A stretch of 39,449 nt of DNA from positions 1 to 39,449 of the forward strand of contig CAIYES010000571.1 in assembly GCA_903925275.1 (NCBI GenBank), written 5' to 3'. Positions 15,338 through 23,889 of the stretch are shown here, one piece after another. Below the pieces are notes generated by a model. It was not told the DNA's origin. It saw only the letters and a list, made by a program, of their open reading frames with translations, and ran no database searches. This DNA comes from an uncultured Bacteroidales bacterium. Lineage in GTDB: Bacteria > Bacteroidota > Bacteroidia > Bacteroidales > FEN-979. The stretch's first letter is position 1. Every line of letters begins with the position of its first letter. The position numbers were made by a program, and so were the translations under genes.

Positions 15338-18313
15338 TGCATCATACAGCACTTCAATAGGATGCAACGCCTGCCTTCCGGTACCATCCAGAATTTGATT
15401 ACGGCATGACGTACCCGGAGCTGCAATAATGACCTCCGCGGCTGTTTTACGTACTTCAGGAAACAGAACAAGTTCACCCACCTTCATGGAAACCTCATAG
15501 TGTTCCTGCTCATAACCAAACGATCCGGCCATCCCGCAGCAACCCGATTTGATCTCTGTCACCTGATAATTTACCGGAATTGTAAGCATTTTTTTCGTTG
15601 ATTCTGTTGATGCCAGCGCTTTCTGATGGCAATGACCATGAAGTTTGATCCTCTCCGCCCTGTCCGTAAAAAAACCTGATAGCGGGTGCACATACTCCAT
15701 CCCCTGTTTTGTAGGGGGCAGGGGAGGGGGTAGCTCCTCTTTGAGGGAGGTTTTAACCAGAAACTCATCAAACATAAACGCATTCTTTGCCAGTTCAACT
15801 GCAGCCTCTTTCAGCGATGCGTCAACCAGTTCGGGGTATTCGTCCCGAAACGTAAGGATGGCAGAAGGTTCAATGCCAATCAGCGGAGTTTCATCAGTGA
15901 TCAAATCTTTAAGCATCCTCACATTTTCGTTGGCTAACTTCTTCGCTTGTCTGATCAATCCTTTCGAAAGATAAGTGCGTCCGCTTTCGGCATGACCCGG
16001 AATGATCACACGGTAGCCAATCGCATTTAAAAGTTTGATGGCCTTGATGCCAATTTCCACATCATTGAAATTCGAAAATTCATCTGCAAAAAGGTATACG
16101 GTTCGTTCAGGTGATCCTGGTCCCCGCTCAGATTGATTTTCCCTGACATCTCTAATGTTTTTTGCGGCCCAGGCACGAAGCGTTGTAGTATACAGCAGCG
16201 GGATATTCCGTTCACGGGCAAATCCAAGCATCTTTTTGGTAAACCCTGAAATATAGTTGTTTTTCTGGAAGAAATTGAAAAGGGAAGGGGCGAGGCTACC
16301 AAGTTGATTGATCCGGGTGATGTTTGCGATGAGCCGTGACCGTAGCGGGATTCCGTTGGCATCGTAATAATGTTGCAGGAATTCGGCTTTCAGTTTAGCG
16401 ATATCCACATTCGACGGGCATTCCGACTTGCATGCCTTGCAGGAGAGGCACAGATCCATCACTTCGTATATCTCCTTGTGGTCAAAGGGATTCGACTTGG
16501 CGGAATTGGTGAGAAACTCTCTTAAAATATTGGCACGGGCCCGGGTGGTGGTGTTCTCATCCTGAACCGCCATATACGACGGGCACATCCAGCGACCGGT
16601 TTGGACGGTGTTGCGGCAATCGCCCGAACCGTTGCATTGCTCGGCAGCACGCAGAATGCCGTGGCTTTTCGAAAAATCGAATATCGTTGCGATAGTGCGG
16701 ACAGCTTTGCCGGGTTCAAACCGCAAACTGGTATTCATCTTCGGGGTATCCGTGATTTTATAAGGGTTGAAGATGTGGCTGGGATCCCAGAGATCTTTGA
16801 TCGCTTTGAATAACGCGTAGTTTTTTTCTCCCAGCATCAGCGGGATAAATTCTCCGCGCAACCGGCCATCGCCATGTTCGCCTGACAGCGATCCGTTGAA
16901 TTTCTTGACAAGTTTTGCTGTTTCAAGTGCAACGGTGTGAAACAGTTCAACATCGGCCGGATCCCTGAGGTTCAGCACGGGGCGGAGGTGCAATTCACCC
17001 GACCCGACATGTGCATAGTAAACGCAATCGAGTCCCAGCTTCGCCAGCATCCCGTTGAACTCTTCAATATACTGCGGAAGAACAGCAGGGCTTACAGCTG
17101 TGTCTTCGGTAACCGGGACGGGCTTACGGTCGCCGGGATAATTGGAAAGCACTCCCAGTCCGGCCTTGCGCAGATCCCAAACCTTTTTTACATCCGGTGG
17201 AAAGAGTATTGGGAAATGGTATCCCAGCCCAGCTGCGCGCATCTCTTTCTCCAGCCGTTGATAGATGTCCATGATCTCTTCCCGCGATTCACGGGCGAAT
17301 TCGATGATCAGAATGGCCCCGGGGTCACCTTCGATGAAAAACCGGTTCTGCCGTTGGGTTATGTTATCCCTGGTACAATCCATGATGGCCTTGTCCATCA
17401 GTTCGACCGAACCAGGTTCATAGCTGAGGGCAATGAGGTTGGCTTTCAATGATTCGGCAATGGTGTGGCAATGCACGCAGATCAGGGCTTTCTCTTTAGG
17501 TGGCAACGGAACCAGATTAAGCTTGATATCAGTCATAAACATCAACGTACCTTCGGAGCCGGCTATGAGTTTGGAGAAGTTAAATGGTTCAGTTTCCAAC
17601 AGCAGATCGAGCGCATATCCGGTATTCCGTCGGTGAATAGCCGGATCGGGGTACTCCCTGCGGATGTTTTCCCGGTTTTCAGGGTCAGAGAGAATTTCAT
17701 TGATCTGACGGTAGATCATATTTTCCAGGGTATCGCCCGAAATTTTTTTCATGAATTCATCCTTTGACAGGTCCGTGAATTCCACCTCAGAACCATCACT
17801 TAAAAATCCCTTGACGGAAATGACATGATCACGGGTACTCCCATACAGAATGGAGTGGGCGCCACAGGAGTTGTTGCCAACCATACCACCCATCATGCAT
17901 CTGCTGGATGTGCTGGTTTCGGGACCGAAAAAAAGCCCGTGTTTTTCAACAATCTTGTTCAATTCATCAAGGATAACGCCGGGTTCAACACGCACCCAGT
18001 GTTCGCTGATGTTGATCTCCAGGATCCGGGTCAGGTACCGGGATACATCTACCACCAGACCTTGCCCTACCACCTGACCAGCCAGGGATGTACCGGCGGT
18101 TCTTGGGATCAGCGACAGGTTTTCTGCACGGGCGAAATGTATCAGTTTCTGAATGTCCGTGGCATTTTTAGGACGGGCCACGCCTATGGGCACTTCACGG
18201 TAAGCAGAAGCATCGGTGGCATAAAGCAGTCGCTGGGTTTGGTCTGTAAATATCTCGCCTTCAAAATTTTGCGAAAATTCCTTTAGTTTATTATGAAGTA
18301 TGTTTAAATCCAT
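15311..18313 (-). CDS. FAD-linked oxidase / Fe-S oxidoreductase fusion (D-lactate/2-hydroxyacid dehydrogenase-like)
   Basis: About 1000 residues. The ATG at 18313 is chosen over a TTG 30 bases upstream, which lies in repeat-like DNA. N-terminal half: FAD-binding domain of the vanillyl-alcohol oxidase type (IPRTAGTSLAGQ, MGGMVGNNSCGAHS) and a glycolate-oxidase C-terminal domain (YYAHVGSGELHLRP, GSLSGEHGDGRLRGE). Second half: two cysteine-rich ferredoxin-like motifs (CNGSGDC, then CLSCKACKSECPSNVD) and a CCG domain (HGHCHQKAL, SGCCGMAGSFG). This is the YdiJ/Dld-II-like architecture that oxidises D-2-hydroxyacids and passes electrons via Fe-S clusters to a membrane acceptor. Between EELPPPLPPTKQG and the CCG domain the coding sequence contains a GC-rich element resembling intergenic repeats. 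The final residues and stop come from the octamer array. Confidence 0.9.
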   Translation of the reverse strand: MDLNILHNKLKEFSQNFEGEIFTDQTQRLLYATDASAYREVPIGVARPKNATDIQKLIHFARAENLSLIPRTAGTSLAGQVVGQGLVVDVSRYLTRILEINISEHWVRVEPGVILDELNKIVEKHGLFFGPETSTSSRCMMGGMVGNNSCGAHSILYGSTRDHVISVKGFLSDGSEVEFTDLSKDEFMKKISGDTLENMIYRQINEILSDPENRENIRREYPDPAIHRRNTGYALDLLLETEPFNFSKLIAGSEGTLMFMTDIKLNLVPLPPKEKALICVHCHTIAESLKANLIALSYEPGSVELMDKAIMDCTRDNITQRQNRFFIEGDPGAILIIEFARESREEIMDIYQRLEKEMRAAGLGYHFPILFPPDVKKVWDLRKAGLGVLSNYPGDRKPVPVTEDTAVSPAVLPQYIEEFNGMLAKLGLDCVYYAHVGSGELHLRPVLNLRDPADVELFHTVALETAKLVKKFNGSLSGEHGDGRLRGEFIPLMLGEKNYALFKAIKDLWDPSHIFNPYKITDTPKMNTSLRFEPGKAVRTIATIFDFSKSHGILRAAEQCNGSGDCRNTVQTGRWMCPSYMAVQDENTTTRARANILREFLTNSAKSNPFDHKEIYEVMDLCLSCKACKSECPSNVDIAKLKAEFLQHYYDANGIPLRSRLIANITRINQLGSLAPSLFNFFQKNNYISGFTKKMLGFARERNIPLLYTTTLRAWAAKNIRDVRENQSERGPGSPERTVYLFADEFSNFNDVEIGIKAIKLLNAIGYRVIIPGHAESGRTYLSKGLIRQAKKLANENVRMLKDLITDETPLIGIEPSAILTFRDEYPELVDASLKEAAVELAKNAFMFDEFLVKTSLKEELPPPLPPTKQGMEYVHPLSGFFTDRAERIKLHGHCHQKALASTESTKKMLTIPVNYQVTEIKSGCCGMAGSFGYEQEHYEVSMKVGELVLFPEVRKTAAEVIIAAPGTSCRNQILDGTGRQALHPIEVLYDALKNSEVAR
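15698..15760. repeat. GC-rich element inside the oxidoreductase gene
   Basis: A pyrimidine/purine-skewed stretch with small inverted repeats (CCCCT...AGGGG; TCCTC-TTT-GAGGGA) that looks like the C/G-rich intergenic elements at 18335, 29242 and 37920 but lies in frame, encoding the proline-rich loop LKEELPPPLPPTKQG ahead of the CCG domain. Confidence 0.5.
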
Positions 18314-18334
18314 CAATTTATGTTTTTGACTTTC

Positions 18335-18375
18335 CTTCCCCAAGTTCCTCCCTGCGGGCAGGGTAAGGGGATTGG
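18335..18375. repeat. GC-rich intergenic element
   Basis: CCTTCCCC near the left end and TAAGGGG near the right end, with CCCTGC-GG-GCAGGG in the middle, between the oxidoreductase start and the hydrolase stop. Of the same kind as the elements at 29242-29297 and 37920-38037. Confidence 0.45.
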
Positions 18376-18378
18376 TGG

Positions 18379-19854
18379 TTATTGAATCGATTTGATCAGG
18401 TCAAACCATGCAGGTAAACTTTTTAAGGACTGGAATTCCGGTTGTTGTATTATACGGATTTTGTCAGTAAAACCTTTGGAAACAGCAATCTGCAGTTGAC
18501 CAATTGCCGAGTCATTTTCCGATCGAACAGCCAGTACAATGGCCCGCATGTAATTGGGTTCGGGGTTGGGCGGGTCGGCCACTTCATAAACAGCAATGGC
18601 TTTCCCGGCCTCATTGTATTCGCGATGAACCAAAACAGCATTGGCATACGAGTAGCAATACAGGCTCAGAAAGGCTTTCAACCTTGTGTTCATCAGGGTA
18701 TCCTCCGGATTTTTTCCCTTCATGTATTTGCGGCCCATCATGGAAACCCGGTTTTTCCACCAGGATAGATCCTTTGTCAGCAGGGCGCTCTCGAATAAAT
18801 TTTGCTCTTCGGTCTCCTTTTTCATGATTTCAGCCCGATATGCGAGTTGCTTTTGATATTCCGGATGCTGTTCGATAGCTGCTGATTGTTGTATAAACTC
18901 ATCTGCCGGTGCCAACCCATCGGCAAACAGGATGGCTTCCTTACAGGCATCATTGGCTGCGATGAGGTGATTTCCACTTTTTGCATCGGCAATCCGCTGA
19001 TTGAACCCGGCCATGATCCTTGAAATCACTGCATCGTCCTTCCTCAGCGTCCCGTCGCGCATGGCGTTCAGTATGAGCCATTGAAATCCTTCCTCCATAA
19101 CAGCGACGGGCGGCCATGCATGGGGACCCGGAAAGGTGGTGATAAAATGTCGTATTCCCGCCTGGTTCATGGGTTCATCAAGCTGCAGCATCTCAAACAT
19201 ATTGAAATCGGCGGTGCCTGCAATACCGAAATAGTCGAATCGAAAACCCATGGACGGTGCACCTGTTGGCAGCCCAGCACCGCAGCCAATCACGGCTTTT
19301 ACCCCGCCATATTCCCCTGCAGCAATGCTTGCAATCCTCGAACCACCTGAGAAACCCAACATATAGATGCGGGTTGTATCGACCGGATACACGGCATGAA
19401 TCTCAGTGAACATAGACGAGAGAATACTTCTGATCTCGGGAAACGACAACCCGTTTTTGGAATTGTTCGAACCGATCAGGATAAAACCATATTTCTCGGC
19501 AAGATCCTTATAGGTTTTTACAGGCAGCAACCCGGACCCATGCGGGTCGAAGGCCACCATAACGGGTAGCCGGAGGCTTGCCGGAGGGGGATTCAGTTTC
19601 CCTTCACGCTTTTGGGTAGTGGTAGGTATGGCGTTCTTTGCAGAGAGGCCGGGAGCAGGTTGATGGCTGATTTTGGTTGGGATGTAAAGTGCATAAGATA
19701 TATTCTTGTCGGTAAACCCGACAATATGCTCATGAATCACACCAGATTTGGGTACAACGTAATTGGTTTCTGCTTTTTTATTTCCACCTGACGAACACGA
19801 TGCAGTTATACCATACAGACTGAGAAAGATGAAAACTTTAAGCGATCGTTTCAT
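18379..19854 (-). CDS. Alpha/beta-hydrolase lipoprotein with helical C-terminal region
   Basis: A 491-residue protein with a signal peptide and lipobox-like ITASC at Cys20. The first half is an alpha/beta hydrolase of the feruloyl-esterase/PHB-depolymerase style: VMVAFDPHGSG, then GFSGGSRIAS carrying the nucleophile Ser, an acidic residue in FGIAGTADFN, and His in PGPHAWPP. The second half (about 290-491) is helical with TPR-like spacing and no known catalytic motif. Residues about 58-95 (PAPGLSAKNAIP..., ending NPPPASLRLP) look like an extra in-frame segment interrupting the first beta strands. The start overlaps the stop of the DUF1338 gene by 4 nt (ATGA), so the two are translationally coupled. 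The substrate is unknown; the protein is probably periplasmic or outer-membrane. Confidence 0.78.
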   Translation of the reverse strand: MKRSLKVFIFLSLYGITASCSSGGNKKAETNYVVPKSGVIHEHIVGFTDKNISYALYIPTKISHQPAPGLSAKNAIPTTTQKREGKLNPPPASLRLPVMVAFDPHGSGLLPVKTYKDLAEKYGFILIGSNNSKNGLSFPEIRSILSSMFTEIHAVYPVDTTRIYMLGFSGGSRIASIAAGEYGGVKAVIGCGAGLPTGAPSMGFRFDYFGIAGTADFNMFEMLQLDEPMNQAGIRHFITTFPGPHAWPPVAVMEEGFQWLILNAMRDGTLRKDDAVISRIMAGFNQRIADAKSGNHLIAANDACKEAILFADGLAPADEFIQQSAAIEQHPEYQKQLAYRAEIMKKETEEQNLFESALLTKDLSWWKNRVSMMGRKYMKGKNPEDTLMNTRLKAFLSLYCYSYANAVLVHREYNEAGKAIAVYEVADPPNPEPNYMRAIVLAVRSENDSAIGQLQIAVSKGFTDKIRIIQQPEFQSLKSLPAWFDLIKSIQ

Positions 19855-20663
19855 TTTTTATAGAAATTTGTCGATTCGAAGATCTTGTCGGCCGATCTGG
19901 CAATAAATCCACTGTACAATTTGCCGTCAGCGTCGGGATAACGCTTTGCAAATTCATAATAACATCCGGGAATTTCAAATTCGCCTTCGGTAAATTTAAA
20001 GGAAACCATTCCCGCCCTGATGCTCGATTGCTCAAGCAGCTCTGCCGGAGTTCCCTGGATCTCACCCCCTGCATCGTTCAGTAAAAAGCCCTGTGATTTA
20101 AGGAAGGCATTGACTTTTTCGACAGAGTCGAACTTTTTTAGCCGGTTTACGCTCACAGTGAAGTGGTTGGCGCAAAAACCGTTTACATAGAGCCAGGCCG
20201 CATATTCCGACTCTTCACGTAATTTTTCATAAATGGCAAATGACGGAGTTCCTGACATGTTGCCGGCATAAATCAGGTCGTCAGAACCATACATCGGTTC
20301 CGGGATAGATGCGATCCAGGTTCGAACCGTCTCCCGTAGGAAGGGGCTGAACTCATCCACGAGCAATTCGCTGATGAAAACACGCGGAGCCTCCATGTCG
20401 GTTTTATGCTCAAAATGCCTGGCATACAGTTTTTTTGTTTCAAAGTGGTAATCTCCCCTGAATTCGTAGCCGTTTTTCAGAAAAACCGTTGCCAGTTTTT
20501 CCACTCCAATAGCAGGGCTTCTGAAGGTACGAAAAGCAATGTGGTCGTTTATTACAGTCTCACCTTCTGCACGAAACAGATCGTATACCTTACCGGTGGA
20601 TGGGTTTTTAGAAGTGTACTCTTTCCAGAGTCTGTCAAAAAGATCGCTGTGGTTCATCTGCAT
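19851..20663 (-). CDS. DUF1338 protein (2-oxoadipate dioxygenase/decarboxylase-like)
   Basis: About 270 residues from the ATG at 20663 (another ATG lies at 20657); an upstream in-frame start at 20711 is unlikely because a promoter-like sequence lies between. NDHIAFRTF near the N terminus provides the first metal-ligand His, YARHFEHK gives further His, and VFISELLVDEFSP follows, the order typical of DUF1338. Characterised relatives (HglS/YdcJ type) are Fe(II) enzymes of the VOC-like fold that convert 2-oxoadipate to 2-hydroxyglutarate in lysine catabolism. Notably the oxidoreductase downstream belongs to a family that oxidises D-2-hydroxyacids, so a shared pathway is possible (inference). Coupled by ATGA to the hydrolase lipoprotein. 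Confidence 0.82.
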   Translation of the reverse strand: MQMNHSDLFDRLWKEYTSKNPSTGKVYDLFRAEGETVINDHIAFRTFRSPAIGVEKLATVFLKNGYEFRGDYHFETKKLYARHFEHKTDMEAPRVFISELLVDEFSPFLRETVRTWIASIPEPMYGSDDLIYAGNMSGTPSFAIYEKLREESEYAAWLYVNGFCANHFTVSVNRLKKFDSVEKVNAFLKSQGFLLNDAGGEIQGTPAELLEQSSIRAGMVSFKFTEGEFEIPGCYYEFAKRYPDADGKLYSGFIARSADKIFESTNFYKK

Positions 20664-20675
20664 TTGTTTTGTGAT

Positions 20676-20708
20676 CAAAAATACGGAAAAGATCGTTATC
20701 CGCACAAT
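20676..20708 (-). promoter_or_regulatory. Candidate promoter of the DUF1338 gene
   Basis: Read on the minus strand: ATTG (20708-20705, one mismatch to TTTG), 21 bp, then TATTTTTG (20683-20676), an exact TAnnTTTG. The start of transcription would lie within about 10 bases of the ATGs at 20663/20657, giving a very short leader. Confidence 0.45.
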
Positions 20709-20888
20709 CACGGTGGCTTCAAGGTCACATTTGAATTTGAAAAGTCAATCATATATATATGTATTTCAAAATACCTTATTGCCTGTATTTTCAACCTTTT
20801 TTCCGACAAGGCGAAGGAGATTGTAAGTCAACAAAAGATAATTATTTATTTTTAAGTAAAAAAATTAACCGGAACTCATTAAAATCTT

Positions 20889-20896
20889 TATATTTG
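20889..20896 (+). promoter_or_regulatory. Candidate -7 element of the NtrC-like gene
   Basis: TATATTTG matches TAnnTTTG, about 93 bases before the ATG at 20990 and in an AT-rich divergent intergenic region. No TTTG is found 19-21 bp upstream, so the assignment rests on one element. Confidence 0.4.
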
Positions 20897-20989
20897 TTAA
20901 ACTTTTAGTTTTGCGATTCAGCAGGCAAGGATTAGTATTACAAATGGGGTCCGATTTTACACTTCCATTAACATAGTTAAGACTTTAAC

Positions 20990-22345
20990 ATGGAAAAAAT
21001 TCTCATTATTGACGACGAGCAGATTTACAGGACAATGCTGAAGCATACCCTGATAAAAGAAGGCTATACCACTATTGAAGCCGAAAATGGTGAAATTGGC
21101 CTGGAATTGGTTCGCACCGAACATCCGGATTTGGTACTCACAGATTTTCGAATGCCGGGCATGGATGGCGTGGAAGTTATTTCAGAAATTCAGAAATTTA
21201 ATCCAAGGCTTCCGGTGGTTTTATTTACTGCCTTTGGTGATGTTGCGCTCACCATCCGGTCAATTCAGGTGGGGGCATTCGATTTTCTTGAAAAACCGTT
21301 CAATCCGCTCCAGCTTAAAATAACCGTTCACAATGCACTCAATTCGGTTCGGTTAAGCAACAGCCTGAATGAAATACTCGGCAATGTTGTTTCGAGTGAA
21401 AACATGCTCGAGGATAACATCCCGGTTGGGAAGACGCCTCAGATGAAAGAAATCTTCAAGAATATTGGCCGTGTATCCCTGAATTTGGTGAATGTACTCA
21501 TTCAAGGCGAAGCAGGCACCGGGAAGGAACTTATCGCCCGGCTCATCCATTATGCCGGTACTACACGATTAAGCCCATTTGTGGTTGTCAATTGCAGTAC
21601 GCTGTCGGAGCAGTCACTTGACAGTGAGCTTTTCGGCCATATCAAAGAATCCTCTTCAGGAACCATTCATGAAAAAAAGGGCAAGTTGGAACTCGCCGGA
21701 GATGGTACCATCTTTCTGGATGAAATTTCCGAAATATCCCTCAATACCCAGGTAAAATTACTACGTGTCATTCAGGATCTTGAATTCGAGAAAACGGGTG
21801 GTGAAGAGATCATTCCAATGAAAGCACGCATCATTGCTTCTACCAGCCATGACCTTGAAAGTCTGGTCAGAGAAGGAAAGTTCAGGGAGGATCTGTATTA
21901 CCGGCTAAAAGTTTTTACGATCTTCATGCCTCCCCTCCGTGAACGGAAAGATGATATACGTGACCTGGTGGTTCATTTCCTCCACAGGCTCAACAAGCGT
22001 ATGAATAAAAATGTGATCAAAATTGGTGATGGCGTTATTGAAATGCTTCAGGCACATGAATGGAATGGCAATTTGCGCGAACTCGAAAATACCATCATGC
22101 AGGCCATGGTCATGTCGAAAAGTGATGTCCTGGAAAAAGATAATATAACCCTCAACAAGCTTCAGCATGTGAATGTAGAACCTGAACGCCTCCCGCAGTT
22201 CAGATCGCTGGCCGAAGTTGAGAAATACCAGATTGATCGAATTCTTAAAGAGGTGAAATGGAATAAGGTAGAGGCTTCGCGCATCCTTGAAATAACAAGG
22301 CCTACGCTGAATGCCAAGATTGAAAAATACGGACTGAGTCAGTGA
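20990..22345 (+). CDS. NtrC-family response regulator lacking the GAFTGA sigma54 loop
   Basis: A 451-residue protein: receiver domain (D8, D9, phospho-acceptor Asp52 in LVLTDFRMPGMDG, Lys in DFLEKPFNP), AAA+ domain (Walker A GEAGTGKE near residue 170, Walker B GTIFLDEI, arginine-finger region FREDLYYRL, PPLRERKDDI) and a Fis-type helix-turn-helix at the C terminus (VEASRILEITRPTLNAKI). In sigma54 activators the sequence after ELFGH is normally EKGAFTGA, the loop that touches sigma54. Here it reads ELFGHIKESSSGTIHEKKGK, with no GAFTGA. It therefore probably regulates without sigma54, as known for a few NtrC/TyrR-like proteins (inference). A cognate kinase is not in the window. The neighbouring gene is convergent, 14 bp away. 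Confidence 0.9.
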   Translation: MEKILIIDDEQIYRTMLKHTLIKEGYTTIEAENGEIGLELVRTEHPDLVLTDFRMPGMDGVEVISEIQKFNPRLPVVLFTAFGDVALTIRSIQVGAFDFLEKPFNPLQLKITVHNALNSVRLSNSLNEILGNVVSSENMLEDNIPVGKTPQMKEIFKNIGRVSLNLVNVLIQGEAGTGKELIARLIHYAGTTRLSPFVVVNCSTLSEQSLDSELFGHIKESSSGTIHEKKGKLELAGDGTIFLDEISEISLNTQVKLLRVIQDLEFEKTGGEEIIPMKARIIASTSHDLESLVREGKFREDLYYRLKVFTIFMPPLRERKDDIRDLVVHFLHRLNKRMNKNVIKIGDGVIEMLQAHEWNGNLRELENTIMQAMVMSKSDVLEKDNITLNKLQHVNVEPERLPQFRSLAEVEKYQIDRILKEVKWNKVEASRILEITRPTLNAKIEKYGLSQ

Positions 22346-22359
22346 TTTTTAGTGAACCA

Positions 22360-23094
22360 TTATTTGGAACCAAATGGTAACAAGTAGTTGACTCCTACGT
22401 TGAAACCAGCGTAAGCATTGTGGGATGGGTTATAATTACCGGTGTGATCCTTGATCTGAAAATCAGTTGCATTGATATCGGTAAATCCATAAGCCATTGT
22501 CACCCCAATATTCAAAAGCAGGTGCTTAACGATGATTATATCGACTCCTAAATCCAGCCTGCCCATTATATCGAAAGAATTATAACGATCAGTAATGGTT
22601 TCCTGCCCAATTAATATCGGTTTTGTTATACCTGTCGGCGTAAAATTTTCACTGAAAATTTCATCGTATTTGTAATACTTCTGTGTTGCAGAGAGTAAAA
22701 AATTAAACTGCGGGCCAACCATCAGATAGAATTTCGCCACATTGCCCCCTGTTCTGTATTTAAACAGTAAGGGGATTTGAAGATAGTTAAGGTTTATGTC
22801 TCTGGTATAAGTGGTGTCTTTATATGTATCCTGATATTTTTGCCCCAGTTTCGCGTATCCGATTTCTAATTTCAGTCCGGCATGTTTGCTGAAGTCAAAA
22901 CCGATGTTGACATTCGCTGATGTGCCAAAAGCAAGCTTGTAATCCATTTCAAACGGCAATCCGTAATTGTTTTGGTTGATGATCACAGAGCTAAGCCAGG
23001 TTCCGGAAACGCCAAAATATACTTGTTTCTGGGACATCACAGGGCCTGCAACAAACAGGATGGCAAAAATAACGAAGGACAATGTTTTTTTCAT
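22360..23094 (-). CDS. Outer-membrane beta-barrel protein (PorT/OMP_b-brl-like)
   Basis: About 244 residues. The ATG at 23094 is preferred because MKKTLSFVIFAILFVAGPVMSQ is a clean signal peptide; the open frame extends 19 further codons upstream that make no sense. The mature part alternates hydrophobic and polar residues in strands, with GLKLEIGYAKLGQ, YLQIPLLFKYRTG, KFYLMVGPQFNFLLSA and a final strand AYAGFNVGVNYLLPFG, typical of small 8-10-strand barrels of Bacteroidetes outer membranes. The function is unknown. It sits 115 bp after the last lipoprotein gene of the biosynthetic cluster, so membership in that operon is uncertain. Confidence 0.8.
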   Translation of the reverse strand: MKKTLSFVIFAILFVAGPVMSQKQVYFGVSGTWLSSVIINQNNYGLPFEMDYKLAFGTSANVNIGFDFSKHAGLKLEIGYAKLGQKYQDTYKDTTYTRDINLNYLQIPLLFKYRTGGNVAKFYLMVGPQFNFLLSATQKYYKYDEIFSENFTPTGITKPILIGQETITDRYNSFDIMGRLDLGVDIIIVKHLLLNIGVTMAYGFTDINATDFQIKDHTGNYNPSHNAYAGFNVGVNYLLPFGSK

Positions 23095-23208
23095 GGGAGG
23101 TTGGTATAAGTTTTTTTTGCAAAAATAGATTTTTTTTGAAAACAAATGCATCCTGCTGGCAAATGAGACATCACTTTACCTCATTGACCCCAAAAACAGG
23201 AAGGATTT

Positions 23209-23889
23209 TTATCTTTTTAGCAATCTCAACGACATCTTCAGGCCGATCACAGGATTTTCAAGGGAGATCCTGGATGGAAACCCTGCTTGGTAATTCTGGT
23301 ATGAAATAATCACCGGATCGGCTATGGTCGATTTTCCGGTGGTTGTATACAGGGTATCACCTGATGGGGAAAAGGTTTCCCAGATTTTATATCTGCCTGT
23401 TTTGGCGTAGAATACCTGGTTGTTGGTTGCGGTTTGCCGGTAAAATTTCTCATGTTGAACCGGATTTATGCCGGTCAATAGTCTGAAATCTGTTTCAAGG
23501 ATTTTGATCAATGCTTTTTTATTTAACGATTCAAAGCAGGAAATAACGCTGAAACTGTCATACTTCATCTCAAGATCAAAAAATGTCATGCCGATTTCAT
23601 TGGCGAAAACAATCCTGTAAACTTCATCTTTTATTTCCTTCTCTTGTTGAGAAAGAGTGGTTGGAGCAACCGAATCCATCCGCTTTATCAGCATTAAACC
23701 GGTAAGATGATGTTTTTTGATATCAAGCGTGGCTTTGAAGAGATGGCTTGTGACAGGTGGCACATAATGCGCTCCAGGCGACACTTGATGAACCTGTGAC
23801 ATGTCAGGGTTAATATGTAGTGGTTTGATGGAGACACAGCCCGCCACCGGTAAAATCAGCAGGAAACTAAGGAACCATGAACTTTTCAT
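23209..23889 (-). CDS. Lipoprotein at the end of the ketosynthase cluster (DUF3261-like by position)
   Basis: About 226 residues from the ATG at 23889, where a lipoprotein signal starts: hydrophobic stretch FLSFLLILPVAGC with lipidated Cys18. The remainder is a mixed alpha/beta domain that I cannot assign from motifs (seen: FKATLDIKKHHLTGLMLIK, FFDLEMKYDSFSV, YKIWETF). It overlaps the LolA-like gene by 23 nt. In aryl-polyene clusters a LolA-like protein is usually accompanied by a small lipoprotein (DUF3261), and the size and place fit, but the match was not tested. Likely a periplasmic partner in lipid transfer or surface display of the cluster product (inference). Confidence 0.7.
   Translation of the reverse strand: MKSSWFLSFLLILPVAGCVSIKPLHINPDMSQVHQVSPGAHYVPPVTSHLFKATLDIKKHHLTGLMLIKRMDSVAPTTLSQQEKEIKDEVYRIVFANEIGMTFFDLEMKYDSFSVISCFESLNKKALIKILETDFRLLTGINPVQHEKFYRQTATNNQVFYAKTGRYKIWETFSPSGDTLYTTTGKSTIADPVIISYQNYQAGFPSRISLENPVIGLKMSLRLLKR

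Noticed and set aside
23120-23127. TATTTTTG on the minus strand as promoter of the outer-membrane barrel gene
   Set aside because: The -7 match is good and the place is plausible, but the upstream TTTG is only 15 bp away; not enough to call.
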